A stretch of 35,707 nt of DNA from Lysobacterales bacterium. GTDB taxonomy: Bacteria > Pseudomonadota > Gammaproteobacteria > Xanthomonadales > SZUA-5. Below the pieces are notes generated by a model, which made no database searches, was not told where the DNA came from, and worked only from the letters and a program-made list of their open reading frames with translations. The stretch covers positions 1 through 35,707 of the forward strand of contig JALHRS010000057.1 of assembly GCA_022841325.1 (NCBI GenBank), read 5' to 3'. Made by a program: the position numbers and the translations under genes. Positions 24,343 to 31,644 of the stretch are shown here, piece after piece. How positions within the stretch are numbered: the stretch's first letter is position 1; every line of letters starts with the position of its first letter.

Positions 24343-24798
24343 GCGCCCTGCCGTTTCACTAGGATCGACCTTGCGTCGCGACCTCCTGCGCGAAATCCGG
24401 GAAACGGGGTGAGGTGCCAGGCGAAAGCAGATCGCAGAGAACGCCGAGGAAAGGCAGAGAGAACGCGGAGAAGAACATTTCAGACTTCTTTCAGCGCGCC
24501 CTCAAAGTCTGGCCCGGCGTTGCCTGTGGGAGCGGACTCTGTCCGCGAACCGGGCCCCACTGAACTCCGATCCCGGCGGTCGCGCCGCAAGGGTGCTCAC
24601 ACCGGAGCAGGCTGTCGTTGTAGGACCGACTTCGCGTTGCCACCGCCGCGTTTCACTGGCAAGAGCAATCCCGAGCCGCACTGACCCGGGCCTATCCTCC
24701 TCAAGGATGAGCCCCGGCAACTCTAGCCCCCACCTGCACCGGATGCAGCACCGGCTCGCGAAAGGCATGATGCGTCGGTACCCCGGTGGAGGCGATAC
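24343..24798. repeat. intergenic repeat patch between cnoX and the kinase gene
   Basis: This 456-base gap holds pieces of three repeat families: GGATCGACCTTGCGTCGCGA near 24361, a stretch with GCAGAGAACGC and GAACGCGGAGAA (24432-24475) related to the array at 35254-35707, and the REP module CTGTGGGAGCGGACTCTGTC (24523-24542). No gene is supported. Confidence 0.65.
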
Positions 24799-26130
24799 AT
24801 GGCAGCACTGAACTGGCGTCGCGGCGGCCTGCGCCTGCAGCTGACGCTGTTCTATGTGGCACTGTCGATCCCGGCGCTGCTGCTGCTGGAACAGTCGATC
24901 CTGGCATTCGAGTTTCAGCGTTGCGTGGGTCAGCTTGACGATGGGCGCGTGCAGCAGGTGCTCGAACGTGAGGCCCTGCAATTGGAAACGGCGCTGGGTC
25001 GCGGCATAGCCGCACCCGAGATCGAGCAGCGCCTGCGGCGATTCGTGCTGGAACTGGAGCGCCCGCGGGAGAGCCTGGGCACCAAGGCGGCTTATGTGCT
25101 CCTGGAACTGACGCCGCATCCCTTCGCGGCCAGTCTGCAATCGGTCGAGCTGGCTGATCAGTCCCAGCCGCAGGAAGCTGGCATGGTCATACGGCGCTGG
25201 ACGGCGCCCTTGTCCGATCGCAAGGAATTGCTGGTGCTGGATCTGGCGGTGCCTTCACCGTGGCGCCATCTGGCCGACCGGCTGAGCTTCGAATGGCCGA
25301 TCGCGGTGGCCTATCTGGTGGTCTTCGTGCTCGGCTCGGCCTGGTTCATGCGCCGCCGGGTGCTGGTGCGGATTGCCCGGATCGGCGCCGCGGCGCAATC
25401 CTGGGCCCGGGGTGATTTCGCGCCGCATCTGGCCGATCAGAGCAGCGATGAACTGGGCGAACTGGCGCAGGACCTCAATCGCATGGCGGCCGATCTCAAG
25501 GCCCTGTTCGCGACCCGATCGACCCTGGCCACGCTGGAGGAACGCCGGCGCCTGGCGCGCGACCTGCACGATACCGTCAAGCAGAAGGTCTTCGCCCTGT
25601 CGCTGCAGGTGGCAGCGGCACGCCAGAGTGGCGCCGATCCCGAGCGCCTGCAGCAGCGCCTGAGCGAAGCCGATGCCCTGGTCGAGGAAATCCAGCGGGA
25701 ACTGGCGGATCTGCTGCGCGAACTGCGCGAAGACGCCGGTGCCGCCGAGGATCTGATTCCGTCCCTGCAGCGCCGACTGGCCGATTTCTCGCGCCGCAGC
25801 GGATTGGCGGTCGACAACGATCTGCCGGAAACCCTGAATCTGGCACCGACCCACGCCGAAGCCGTGCTGCGCATCGCCGACGAGGCCCTGGCCAACGCCT
25901 GGCGTCACAGCGCCGCCAGCACGATTCGGGTGCGACTGCGGCGCGAAGCTCAGCGAGTGTTCCTGCAGATCGCCGACAATGGCCGCGGCGGCGCCCGCGA
26001 ATCCCGCCTGGGCATGGGCCTGACCAATATGCGCCAACGCGCCGCCACCCTGCCGATGGGCGAGTTTGTGGTCATCAGCCCGGACGGTGCCGGCACCGAG
26101 GTCAGCCTGATCTTTGAATTGGGGGAATGA
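24799..26130 (+). CDS. NarL-type sensor histidine kinase
   Basis: A 443-residue membrane kinase. It has two transmembrane segments (about 13-31 and 168-185) around a periplasmic sensor domain of about 135 residues, a HAMP linker (about 186-240), a HisKA_3 dimerisation domain with His257 in ARDLHDTVKQ, and an ATPase domain with N- and G-box residues (DEALANAWRHS, IADNGRGG, GMGLTNMRQRA). The signal is unknown. GGAGG lies before the ATG. It overlaps its regulator gene by four bases. Confidence 0.92.
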   Translation: MAALNWRRGGLRLQLTLFYVALSIPALLLLEQSILAFEFQRCVGQLDDGRVQQVLEREALQLETALGRGIAAPEIEQRLRRFVLELERPRESLGTKAAYVLLELTPHPFAASLQSVELADQSQPQEAGMVIRRWTAPLSDRKELLVLDLAVPSPWRHLADRLSFEWPIAVAYLVVFVLGSAWFMRRRVLVRIARIGAAAQSWARGDFAPHLADQSSDELGELAQDLNRMAADLKALFATRSTLATLEERRRLARDLHDTVKQKVFALSLQVAAARQSGADPERLQQRLSEADALVEEIQRELADLLRELREDAGAAEDLIPSLQRRLADFSRRSGLAVDNDLPETLNLAPTHAEAVLRIADEALANAWRHSAASTIRVRLRREAQRVFLQIADNGRGGARESRLGMGLTNMRQRAATLPMGEFVVISPDGAGTEVSLIFELGE

Positions 26131-26774
26131 TGAACAAGCTGCGAGTGTTGCTGGTGGATGATCATGCGGTCGTGCGTCAGGGCCTGCGCGCCTATCTGGA
26201 GTTGCAGCCGGATATCGAGGTCTGTGGCGAAGCCGGCAATGCCAGTCTGGGGGCCGAGCTGGCCGGCCAGCTGCTGCCCGATGTCGCTCTGGTCGACATG
26301 GTCATGCCCGGCGGCGATGGCGTCGCCGCCACCAGCGCCATCCGCGCGGCCAGCCCCAGGACCCAGGTGGTCATCCTCACGTCCAGCACCGACGAGAGCA
26401 CCGTGCGCCCGGCATTGGCCGCCGGCGCGGTGAGTTATCAACTGAAGGATGTGGCCGGCGCCGAACTGGTCGACACCGTCAGACGCGCCGCCCAGGGCGA
26501 AACCCTGCTGCACCCCCGCGTTGCTGCGGGTCTGGTGCGCACGCTACGCGACGACGCCCGACCGGATCCGCTGGCTCAGCTCAGCACGCGCGAACGCGAA
26601 GTACTGATGCTGATCGCCCAGGGCATGTCCAATCTCAGCATCGCCGAGCGCCTCGGCATCGGCGAGGCCACCGTCAAGACCCATGTCGGCAATCTGCTGA
26701 GCAAACTCGATCTCACCGATCGCACCCAGGCCGCGGTCTGGGCCTGGCGACAGAAGCTGGTGTCGCCGCCTTGA
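26127..26774 (+). CDS. NarL/FixJ-type response regulator
   Basis: A 215-residue regulator. The receiver has DD at 11-12, phosphoacceptor Asp57 (ALVDMVMPGG) and conserved Lys in YQLKD. A LuxR-type helix-turn-helix follows (LSTREREVLMLIAQGMSNLS, then IAERLGIGEATVKTHVGNLL). It is translationally coupled to the kinase (ATGATG at the junction; either ATG may start). Targets are unknown; no other gene shares its transcript downstream in the same direction. Confidence 0.93.
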   Translation: MMNKLRVLLVDDHAVVRQGLRAYLELQPDIEVCGEAGNASLGAELAGQLLPDVALVDMVMPGGDGVAATSAIRAASPRTQVVILTSSTDESTVRPALAAGAVSYQLKDVAGAELVDTVRRAAQGETLLHPRVAAGLVRTLRDDARPDPLAQLSTREREVLMLIAQGMSNLSIAERLGIGEATVKTHVGNLLSKLDLTDRTQAAVWAWRQKLVSPP

Positions 26775-26803
26775 GAGCGGGTTGTTGGTTGAGGGGCAAG
26801 AGC

Positions 26804-26842
26804 GGGGCACGGGGCACGGGGCACGGGGCACGGGGCACGGGG
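26804..26842. repeat. GGGGCAC heptamer tract (5 copies)
   Basis: Five exact GGGGCAC units plus GGGG, 30 bases after the response regulator stop. Confidence 0.92.
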
Positions 26843-26866
26843 AACGGCTACGGGCACCGGGCACTT

Positions 26867-26935
26867 GTAGGTCCAGACTTGTCTGGACGCTCTTGGGCTC
26901 GCGTGGAAGAAGCGTCCAGACAAGTCTGGACCTAC
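26867..26935. repeat. perfect 25-bp inverted repeat, nested palindromes
   Basis: Arm 26867-26891 and arm 26911-26935 are exact reverse complements around a 19-base loop. Each arm itself contains GTCCAGAC-TT-GTCTGGAC (or AA in the centre), so the DNA can fold as a cruciform or as two smaller hairpins. It could end transcription from the kinase/regulator pair, though no T-run follows. Confidence 0.9.
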
Positions 26936-26950
26936 CAAAGCCCGAAACCG

Positions 26951-27000
26951 GCGTCATTGCGAGCCCGGACTTGATCCGGGGGAAGCAATCCAGAAGCGCG
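26951..27000. repeat. CGTCATTGCGA element, left half
   Basis: About 50 bases almost identical to the left half of the hairpin at 10661-10760 (GCGTCATTGCGAGCCCGGAC, then TTGATCCGGGGGAAGCAATC). The right half is missing. Confidence 0.85.
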
Positions 27001-27023
27001 GGTTCGAAGCAGCGCAGGCTCTT

Positions 27024-27178
27024 GTGGGCCGGGTCCTTCGCGTCGACGTCCTTTGCGCAAGCCCCAAGATCACATACGCGAGGCGCCCGGCGCTTTTCGG
27101 TCTACCGAGCCGCGGCCGCCGGCGCGAACCAACGCAAGGCGCATTCCGGTCCATCCGCGCGCCGGAGCCGCGCTACTT
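27024..27178 (-). repeat. dispersed intergenic repeat, copy 2 (inverted)
   Basis: The reverse complement of this stretch matches 1811-1960 in four ordered blocks (see that entry). It lies in the 26775-27337 gap, which holds only repeats and no supported gene. Confidence 0.8.
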
Positions 27179-27301
27179 CACGATCGAGCACTTGTCTGAG
27201 CTCAGCAGCGGCCGAGCAGGCGCTCGGCCCTCCTCAAGGCGACGGTTCACCCGCTTCTCCCGTGCCCCCTGCCGCCTGCCCCGTGCCCCGCTCTCGTCCG
27301 A

Positions 27302-27333
27302 CAACCGACAACCAGCAACCAGCAACCGACAAC
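27302..27333. repeat. CAACCGA/CAACCAG heptamer tract
   Basis: Four heptamers (CAACCGA, CAACCAG, CAACCAG, CAACCGA) plus CAAC, ending four bases from the stop codon of the quinone oxidoreductase. A degenerate GTGCCCC-like stretch precedes it at about 27271-27290. Confidence 0.8.
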
Positions 27334-27337
27334 GCTC

Positions 27338-28312
27338 TCAAGGCAGCACCACCACCTTGCCAACCACCTTGCGCGCGGCCATGTCCATCAGCGCCTGCGG
27401 CGCTTCTGCCAGGCGGTAGGTTTTCGAGACCAGCGGTTTGAGTTGGCCCTGGGCTATCCATCCCAGCAGTTCCTGCACGCCGGCGGCATTGGCCTTGGGT
27501 TCGCGCTTGGCGAATTCGCCCCAGAACACGCCTACCAGGGAAGCACCCTTGAGCAGCGGCAGATTCAGGGGCAGCGCCGGCACATTGCCGTCAGCGAATC
27601 CGATCACCAGATGCCGTCCGCGCCAGGCGATGGAACGAAAAGCGGCCTCGGTGTAAGCGCCGCCCACCGGATCGAAGACCACATCGACGCCCTTGCCGCC
27701 GGTCAGCGTCTTGAGCCGCTCGCGCAGATCTTCATGGCTGTAGTCGATCAGTTCATCGGCTCCGTGCTGGCGGCACACGGCGAGTTTCTCCGGCGTGCTG
27801 GCAGCAGCGATCACCTTCGCGCCGATGGCCCTGGCGATCTCCACCGCTGCCAGACCCACGCCGCCAGCCGCGCCGAGCACCAGCACCGTTTCTCCGGACT
27901 GCAAGGCGGCGCGATCCCGCAGCGCATGCCAGCTGGTGCCATAGGCCAGCACCAGACTGGCGGCCAGTGCCATCGGCACTCCGGGCGGCAGCGGCATGCA
28001 CAGGGTCGCGTCGACCACGCATTCCTCGGCAAAACCGCCGATACCGCAAAGCGCAGCGACCGGCATGCCGATCTTCAAGCCGGAAACCTCGCTGCCCACC
28101 GCCGTGATGGTGCCCGCGATCTCCGCACCAGGCGAAAATGGCAGCTGCGGCTGCATCTGATACTTCTTCTGGATGATCAGCACATCCGGGAAATTGACCC
28201 CGGCAGCCGCGACCTTGATCCGCACCTGTCGCGGACCCGGCTCGGGCAGCTCGATGTCCCTGAGCTGCAGGGTTTCAGGTCCGCCCCATTGTTCACAGAG
28301 AATGGCTTTCAT
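27338..28312 (-). CDS. zinc-independent NADPH:quinone oxidoreductase (MDR family)
   Basis: A 324-residue medium-chain dehydrogenase/reductase. It has the GroES-like N-terminal domain (AAGVNFPDVLII, FSPGAEIAGTI), a Rossmann fold with LGAAGGVGLAA (about 146-156), and the family segment VVFDPVGG. The zinc-binding Cys/His sets of alcohol dehydrogenases are absent, as expected for quinone oxidoreductases/enoyl reductases. It probably reduces quinones or enoyl compounds with NADPH in the cytoplasm. It lies downstream of the acyl-CoA dehydrogenase on the same strand, 315 bases away across a repeat region, so cotranscription is uncertain. Confidence 0.87.
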   Translation of the reverse strand: MKAILCEQWGGPETLQLRDIELPEPGPRQVRIKVAAAGVNFPDVLIIQKKYQMQPQLPFSPGAEIAGTITAVGSEVSGLKIGMPVAALCGIGGFAEECVVDATLCMPLPPGVPMALAASLVLAYGTSWHALRDRAALQSGETVLVLGAAGGVGLAAVEIARAIGAKVIAAASTPEKLAVCRQHGADELIDYSHEDLRERLKTLTGGKGVDVVFDPVGGAYTEAAFRSIAWRGRHLVIGFADGNVPALPLNLPLLKGASLVGVFWGEFAKREPKANAAGVQELLGWIAQGQLKPLVSKTYRLAEAPQALMDMAARKVVGKVVVLP

Positions 28313-28440
28313 GGTGGGGTCCTTGGGGTTGGTGGGGTGGCTGGATATCTCGGTGGGTGGCGCAAGCTCGGGGCGATGTCGCGCCTGAGTAAAACGTCAA
28401 AGGCGAAACGTCAATGGACGCGACCCGCAAGATGCCTACA

Positions 28441-28537
28441 CCTGTGGGAGCGGGCTATGCCCGCGATGCTTCTGGCCTTTTTTGGTTTGTCTGCGGTCTA
28501 ACTGTGCCTGATCGCGGGCAGAGCCCGCTCCCACAGG
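28441..28537. repeat. pair of inverted REP elements
   Basis: 28441-28467 (CCTGTGGGAGCGGGCTATGC, then CCGCGAT) and the inverted copy 28511-28537 match at 26 of 27 positions, forming a bulky hairpin of the BIME type. The rest of 28313-28627 has a polypurine tract (minus strand, about 28590-28623) and no gene. Confidence 0.88.
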
Positions 28538-28627
28538 TAAGCCTGCAGCGAGCACCAGCATTTTGCAGCAGGTCCGATCGTCCGCTCTTACCCCTTTTCC
28601 TTTTTCCATTTCCCCTTTTCCCCGCTC

Positions 28628-30430
28628 TCAGAACCATTCATCCTGCATCGCATAGGCCGTGTCATCGACCTGGCTGACCAGCTTGGCAGCGTGTTCGACC
28701 AGCGGCAGCTCGGTGGCGTAGAAGAATCGGCAGGCCTGCAGTTTGCCTTCGTAGAAGGGCTGGTCGACGGCATTGGCGCCGGGCAGCGCGCGGGCGGCGA
28801 CGGTGGCCTGCCACAGCCAGACCCAGGCGATGCTCAGATGTCCCATCAGTTGCATGTAGTGCTGGGCATTGGCGAGCACCTGGCGGACCTCGCCGGCGGC
28901 CATGCGCTGTCCGGCGATCCGGGTGGTCTTGCCGGCCAGCTCTGCGGCCGCGGCCAGCTGCGCGGCCAAAGGCCGCAACGTTTCGATCTGCGCCGCCTCG
29001 GCACAGGTGGCTGCGACTTTCCCCAGCAGCAGCTTGAGTGCTGCGCCGCCATCCATCATCGCCTTGCGACCGAGCAGATCCAGCGCCTGGATGCCGTTGG
29101 TGCCTTCATGAATCGGGTTGATGCGGTTGTCTCGATAACACTGCTCGACCGGATAGTCGCGGGTGTAACCGTAGCCACCGAGGATCTGGATCGCCAACTC
29201 GTTGGCCTTGAGCGCGTAGTCCGAGCCCCAGGCCTTGATGATGGGCGTCAGCAGCTCCAGCAGCTGATGGCTCTCGCTGCGCAGGGTCTCGTCGCTGTCG
29301 AGGGCGTGATCGACCAGCATCGAGGCGTAGAAGCCCAGCACCTGCGCGCCCTCGATGTAGCACTTCTGCATCAGCAGCATGCGCCGGATGTCGGCGTGTT
29401 CGATCAGCGTCACCGGTGACGCGGTCGGGTCCTTCTGATCCGGGTGGCGCCCCTGGCGGCGTTCGCGGGCGTACTTCAACGAGTACTGGTAGCCGAGCGA
29501 GCCCTGCTGCACCGCGCCCATGCCGACGCCGATGCGCTCCTCATTCATCATATGGAACATGTAGCTGAGGCCATGGTGCGGCTTGCCGACCAGCTCGGCG
29601 TGGCAGTCGTCGTTCTCGCCAAACTTCAGGAAGGTATTGACGCTGCCGCGCTGACCCATCTTGTGGTTGAGACCGGCCAGCTGCACGTCGTTGCGCTCAC
29701 CGCGGCTGCCGTCGGCATTCACGCGCCAGCGCGGCACGATGAACAGACTGATGCCACGCACGCCAGCCGGGGCGCCATCGATCTTGGCCAGCAGCAGATG
29801 CACGATGTTCTCGCCGAGTTCATGGTCGCCGGCCGAGATCCACATCTTGGCGCCGACGATGCGGTAACTGCCGTCCGGCTGGGGAATGGCGCGGGTCTTG
29901 ATGTCCGACAGCGATGACCCAGCCTGCGGCTCGGACAGACACATGGTCCCGTAGTAGCGACCCTCGATGATCGGCTGCATGTAGCGGCGCTTCTGGTCTT
30001 CGGTGCCGTACACCGCCAGCAGATTGGCGGCGGCGCGGGCCAGTGCCGGGTAGGCAATGGTGCCGGCGTTGGCGGCCGAGAACAGCGAATCACAGGCCTG
30101 GGTCACCACAAAAGGCAGCTGCATGCCGCCCTGCTCGTAATCGGCCAGCGCCGCGCAAAAGCCCGCGCCGTTGAAGGCGTCCATGGCCTCGGCGATTTCC
30201 GGAATCAGCTCGACCCTGCCATCGACCATGCGCGGCTCGTTGAGATCGCCCTTGCGGTTGTGCGGCAGGAATTTCTCGACCGCGATCTGGTGCGCCAGTT
30301 CGATGGCGGCGTCGAAGGTATCGCGGCTGTGCTCGGCAAAGCGCGGATAAGTCGTCAGGCGCTCGACGCCCAGCAATTCGTACAGCGTGAAATCCAGATG
30401 GCGGCGATCGGTCAGCGGGCTGGCGCTCAT
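28628..30430 (-). CDS. acyl-CoA dehydrogenase (large, DmdC-like)
   Basis: A 600-residue FAD enzyme with the extended C-terminal domain of the DmdC/AcdA group. Signatures: MCLSEPQAGSSLSDIKTRA (flavin contact), KMWISAGDHE, MNEERIGVGMGAVQQGSLGY and ILGGYGYTRDYPVEQCYRD. The likely catalytic Glu lies in NPIHEGTNGIQALDLLGRK. It introduces the first double bond in beta-oxidation of a fatty or related acyl-CoA; the chain length cannot be read. It is divergent from a QsdR-type TetR gene across a repeat-filled spacer, which suggests control by that regulator. It would feed the FadB-like protein and thiolase downstream. Confidence 0.9.
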   Translation of the reverse strand: MSASPLTDRRHLDFTLYELLGVERLTTYPRFAEHSRDTFDAAIELAHQIAVEKFLPHNRKGDLNEPRMVDGRVELIPEIAEAMDAFNGAGFCAALADYEQGGMQLPFVVTQACDSLFSAANAGTIAYPALARAAANLLAVYGTEDQKRRYMQPIIEGRYYGTMCLSEPQAGSSLSDIKTRAIPQPDGSYRIVGAKMWISAGDHELGENIVHLLLAKIDGAPAGVRGISLFIVPRWRVNADGSRGERNDVQLAGLNHKMGQRGSVNTFLKFGENDDCHAELVGKPHHGLSYMFHMMNEERIGVGMGAVQQGSLGYQYSLKYARERRQGRHPDQKDPTASPVTLIEHADIRRMLLMQKCYIEGAQVLGFYASMLVDHALDSDETLRSESHQLLELLTPIIKAWGSDYALKANELAIQILGGYGYTRDYPVEQCYRDNRINPIHEGTNGIQALDLLGRKAMMDGGAALKLLLGKVAATCAEAAQIETLRPLAAQLAAAAELAGKTTRIAGQRMAAGEVRQVLANAQHYMQLMGHLSIAWVWLWQATVAARALPGANAVDQPFYEGKLQACRFFYATELPLVEHAAKLVSQVDDTAYAMQDEWF

Positions 30431-30530
30431 GGTGACTCCTGCAGTGATGAGTCATTCTGCCGATGTGGCTCATCTAGCGTCAAGTGCGAGGAATGACTAT
30501 GATGTGACGGGACGCTGTTGCCTTTCGCAG

Positions 30531-30561
30531 GTCACGTTGACCGCGCAGCGGTCTACGTGAC
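30531..30561. repeat. 35-bp hairpin repeat, copy B
   Basis: GTCACGTTGACCGCGCAGCG followed by GTCTACGTGAC; the stem pairs GTCACGT..GACCGC with GCGGTC..ACGTGAC. It lies in the spacer between the acyl-CoA dehydrogenase and QsdR-type genes. Confidence 0.88.
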
Positions 30562-30564
30562 GCA

Positions 30565-30744
30565 GGCTAGCCCGGTACGACAGGAGTGAAACGTGAAACG
30601 TAAAACGTCAATTTCTGGCGCGGCTTCACCTGCTCTGGTAGGTCACGTTGACCGCAGCGCGGTCTACGTGACGACAGGCTGGCCGTCAGGACAGGAGTCA
30701 AACCCGGATCGTAGAGCGTCAATCCCTGACCGCGGCTTCACCTC
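30565..30744. repeat. direct duplication around hairpin copies B-D
   Basis: Two diverged units read CAGGCT-GCC..GACAGGAGT-AAAC..CGTCAAT..CTG..CGCGGCTTCACCT, at about 30563-30632 and 30676-30744, each followed by a hairpin repeat. The hairpin and its flank were probably duplicated together. The 30431-30795 gap holds no gene. Confidence 0.7.
30638..30672. repeat. 35-bp hairpin repeat, copy C
   Basis: GTAGGTCACGTTGACCGCAG followed by CGCGGTCTACGTGAC, same stem as copy B. Confidence 0.88.
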
Positions 30745-30779
30745 GTCACGTAGTCCGCTGCGCGGACAACGTGACCTAC
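30745..30779. repeat. 35-bp hairpin repeat, copy D (inverted)
   Basis: GTCACGTAGTCCGCTGCGCG followed by GACAACGTGACCTAC, the reverse orientation of copies B, C and E. It ends 16 bases before the QsdR-type ATG and so lies in its leader. Confidence 0.88.
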
Positions 30780-30795
30780 AACAGCATCGGGTCGC

Positions 30796-31422
30796 ATGAC
30801 CAAGGCCGCACGACCTACCCGGCTGGCCAAGGCGCTGCGTGAACCCGCGGCACCGAAGGCGACGCCGCTGGATCTGTTCCAGTTGGCCAAGCGCTTGTGG
30901 CTGTCGGGTGAGCGTATCGATATCGGCGCGCTGGCCGAACGTTTGAAGATCGGGCGCGCCACTGCTTTTCGCTGGGTTGGCAGCCGCGATCTGCTGCTGG
31001 GCGAGATTCTCTGGTCCATGTGCGAAACGCTGATGACCGAGGCCGCTGCCCAGGCCTCAGGCCAAGGCGCGCAGCGGGTCGCCGCCATCTGCGAACACGC
31101 CGTCCGCGCGATCGTCAACTTCCGCCCGCTGCGCCAGTTCGTGCGCCAGGATCCCGAATACGCACTGCGCCTGCTGACCAGCAAGATCGGCCCGGTGCAG
31201 GGGCGCAGCATCGAGCGGGTGCGCGAACTGTTGCAGGCGGAGGAAGCCCGCGGCGCGCTGATCCTGCCGCTCAAGGTCGACACCCTCGCCTACCTGATCG
31301 TGCGTCTGTGCGAATCCTTCATCTATGCGAAGGTCATCAGCGACCAGCAGATCGATGTCGGCGATGCCGGGCTGGCGATCGAGCTGCTGCTGTCGGGGCG
31401 GGTGGAGGGGCGGAATGGCTAG
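30796..31422 (+). CDS. QsdR-type TetR family regulator
   Basis: A 208-residue TetR-like regulator. The DNA-binding domain is at about 26-70 (FQLAKRLWLSGERIDIGALA, then ERLKIGRATAFRWVGSRDLL), in a form characteristic of QsdR-like proteins. The C-terminal helical domain carries FVRQDPEYALRLLTSK and VRLCESFIYAKVISDQQIDV, as in that group. QsdR regulates lactone catabolism in Rhodococcus; here, beside beta-oxidation genes, an acyl-CoA or fatty-acid ligand is a reasonable guess. It is followed in the same direction by the FadB-like gene and diverges from the acyl-CoA dehydrogenase. There is no clear Shine-Dalgarno; the hairpin repeat occupies the leader. Confidence 0.85.
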   Translation: MTKAARPTRLAKALREPAAPKATPLDLFQLAKRLWLSGERIDIGALAERLKIGRATAFRWVGSRDLLLGEILWSMCETLMTEAAAQASGQGAQRVAAICEHAVRAIVNFRPLRQFVRQDPEYALRLLTSKIGPVQGRSIERVRELLQAEEARGALILPLKVDTLAYLIVRLCESFIYAKVISDQQIDVGDAGLAIELLLSGRVEGRNG

Positions 31423-31450
31423 AAACCCCTCGTTCAAGTTTGCCCGCAGC

Positions 31451-31485
31451 GTAGGTCACGTTGGCCGCGCAGCGGACTACGTGAC
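31451..31485. repeat. 35-bp hairpin repeat, copy E
   Basis: GTAGGTCACGTTGGCCGCGC followed by AGCGGACTACGTGAC, 29 bases after the QsdR-type stop. Confidence 0.88.
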
Positions 31486-31535
31486 ATCCAAGCCGCACGA
31501 ATCGAGAAGGTCCCGACAGGGCGGTATCGACAACA

Positions 31536-31602
31536 GCCACAGCGCCGAGTGCAACTCGGCGATCCCAGAATGCCACAGCGCCGAGTGCAACCCGGCGATC
31601 CC
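31536..31602. repeat. 31-bp tandem repeat, two copies
   Basis: 31536-31566 and 31572-31602 differ at one base (GCCACAGCGCCGAGTGCAAC, then TCGGCGATCCC or CCGGCGATCCC). Each carries the small stem CGCCGAG/CTCGGCG, perfect only in the first. It lies upstream of the FadB-like gene. Confidence 0.88.
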
Positions 31603-31644
31603 GCATGCTTTGCAAACCACACTCCCATCTGACCGGAGCTATCG

